Program-made: the position numbers and the translations under genes | Assembly (NCBI RefSeq): GCF_003477705.1 | Contig: NZ_QUDV01000009.1 | Coordinates: 1 to 63,185 of the forward strand | DNA length: 63,185 nucleotides | Direction of reading: 5' to 3' | From: Dorea sp. AF36-15AT | GTDB taxonomy: Bacteria > Bacillota > Clostridia > Lachnospirales > Lachnospiraceae | Notes under the pieces: model-generated | What the model saw: only the letters and a program-made list of their open reading frames with translations | Database searches by the model: none | What the model was told of the DNA's origin: nothing | Shown here: positions 63,025-63,185 of the stretch, piece by piece | Position numbering within the stretch: position 1 is the first letter of the stretch | Layout of the letters: each line of letters starts with the position of its first letter

Positions 63025-63185
63025 ATGATGTGTTGCAAGCAGCTGATTTGTAATCATCAGCTCTACCTGCGATTGACGTGGTCAATCTTACTGAATTGAG
63101 CCACATCGGCATGATGTGTTGCAAGCAGCTGATTTGTAATCAGTAGCTCTGCCTGCGATTGACGTGGTCAATCTTACTGAATTGA
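63011..63185. repeat. 86-bp tandem repeats derived from tRNA-Thr
   Basis: Two full 86-bp units (63011-63096, 63097-63182) and the start of a third at 63183, nearly identical. Each begins with the tRNA-Thr 5' end in the tRNA's orientation (TGAGCCACATCGGCAT on the plus strand). It then has the anticodon arm in the opposite orientation (CAGCTGATTTGTAATCA), and then a perfect GATTGAC/GTCAATC hairpin. The array continues past the window edge. Confidence 0.85.

Noticed and set aside
63011..63185. CRISPR array
   Set aside because: The units are whole tandem repeats of 86 bp with no variable spacers, they derive from tRNA-Thr, and no cas gene is present.

Overview
The window looks like a chromosomal segment of a spore-forming, low-to-mid GC Firmicute, most likely a member of the Lachnospiraceae. 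Pointers are a T-box in front of pheST, a TPP riboswitch on a thiamine salvage operon, a SpoIID-like protein, PPi-dependent phosphofructokinase, pyruvate formate-lyase with its activase, DUF3793 and DUF6465 families, and strong AGGAGG ribosome binding sites. Genus assignment is inference only. Nearly all genes lie on the minus strand; only feoAB, a RluA-type pseudouridine synthase and part of a mobile element are on the plus strand.

Layout. 1-3135: a peptide signalling cassette on the minus strand. It holds a LytTR response regulator, an AgrC/ComD-like sensor kinase, a 47-residue peptide gene with a Gly-Gly leader and a perfectly spaced C2H2 zinc-finger pattern, then an FtsX-type ABC permease running off the window. 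3334-8410: queA, pheT and pheS, with a T-box and a consensus promoter. 8416-11295: a YihY-type membrane protein, a SpoIID-like protein, an array of strong hairpins and a probable 6S RNA. 11296-17567: threonine and leucine biosynthesis (thrC, leuD, leuC), a surface adhesin and a CmpB-type membrane protein. 17672-19981: a Fur box and feoAB. 20067-28675: aldehyde dehydrogenase, PHP phosphoesterase, a membrane protein, an Ala/Lys-rich DUF6465 protein, thioredoxin, a TetM-like GTPase fused to a NYN RNase domain, parvulin and NUDIX proteins. 28747-34045: RluA, then the TPP-controlled operon thiM-thiE-HAD-thiD-cytX. 34107-39067: Na/Pi cotransporter and a hybrid sensor kinase containing a GGDEF domain.

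39068-41093 is decayed accessory DNA: IS-end-like repeats, a remnant of an AlbA/RecG-like regulator, a KilA-N pseudogene and an XRE regulator. 41170-49564: subtilisin-like protease, PPi-PFK, glycosyltransferase, PrsW, an XRE-Uma2 fusion, a membrane pseudokinase, a truncated SIS protein and tRNA-Arg. 49669-57320: an ABC-class ATPase, a split pyruvate formate-lyase (activase, separate glycyl-radical chain, catalytic chain), an iron-type DUF3793-flavodoxin operon with operator palindromes on its promoter, and a sodium-dependent transporter.

57447-62547 is a complete 5.1-kb integrative element in the 3' end of tRNA-Leu. It has att repeats, integrase arm sites, a two-operator regulatory switch, an HUH-type replication initiator and a tyrosine integrase. 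62525-63024 is a five-tRNA cluster (Thr, Met, Asp, Val, Leu). The window ends in 86-bp tandem repeats built from tRNA-Thr sequence.

The strongest candidates for something undescribed are the zinc-finger-like Gly-Gly peptide with its two-component system, the GTPase-NYN fusion, the split PFL, and the tRNA-Thr-derived tandem repeats.
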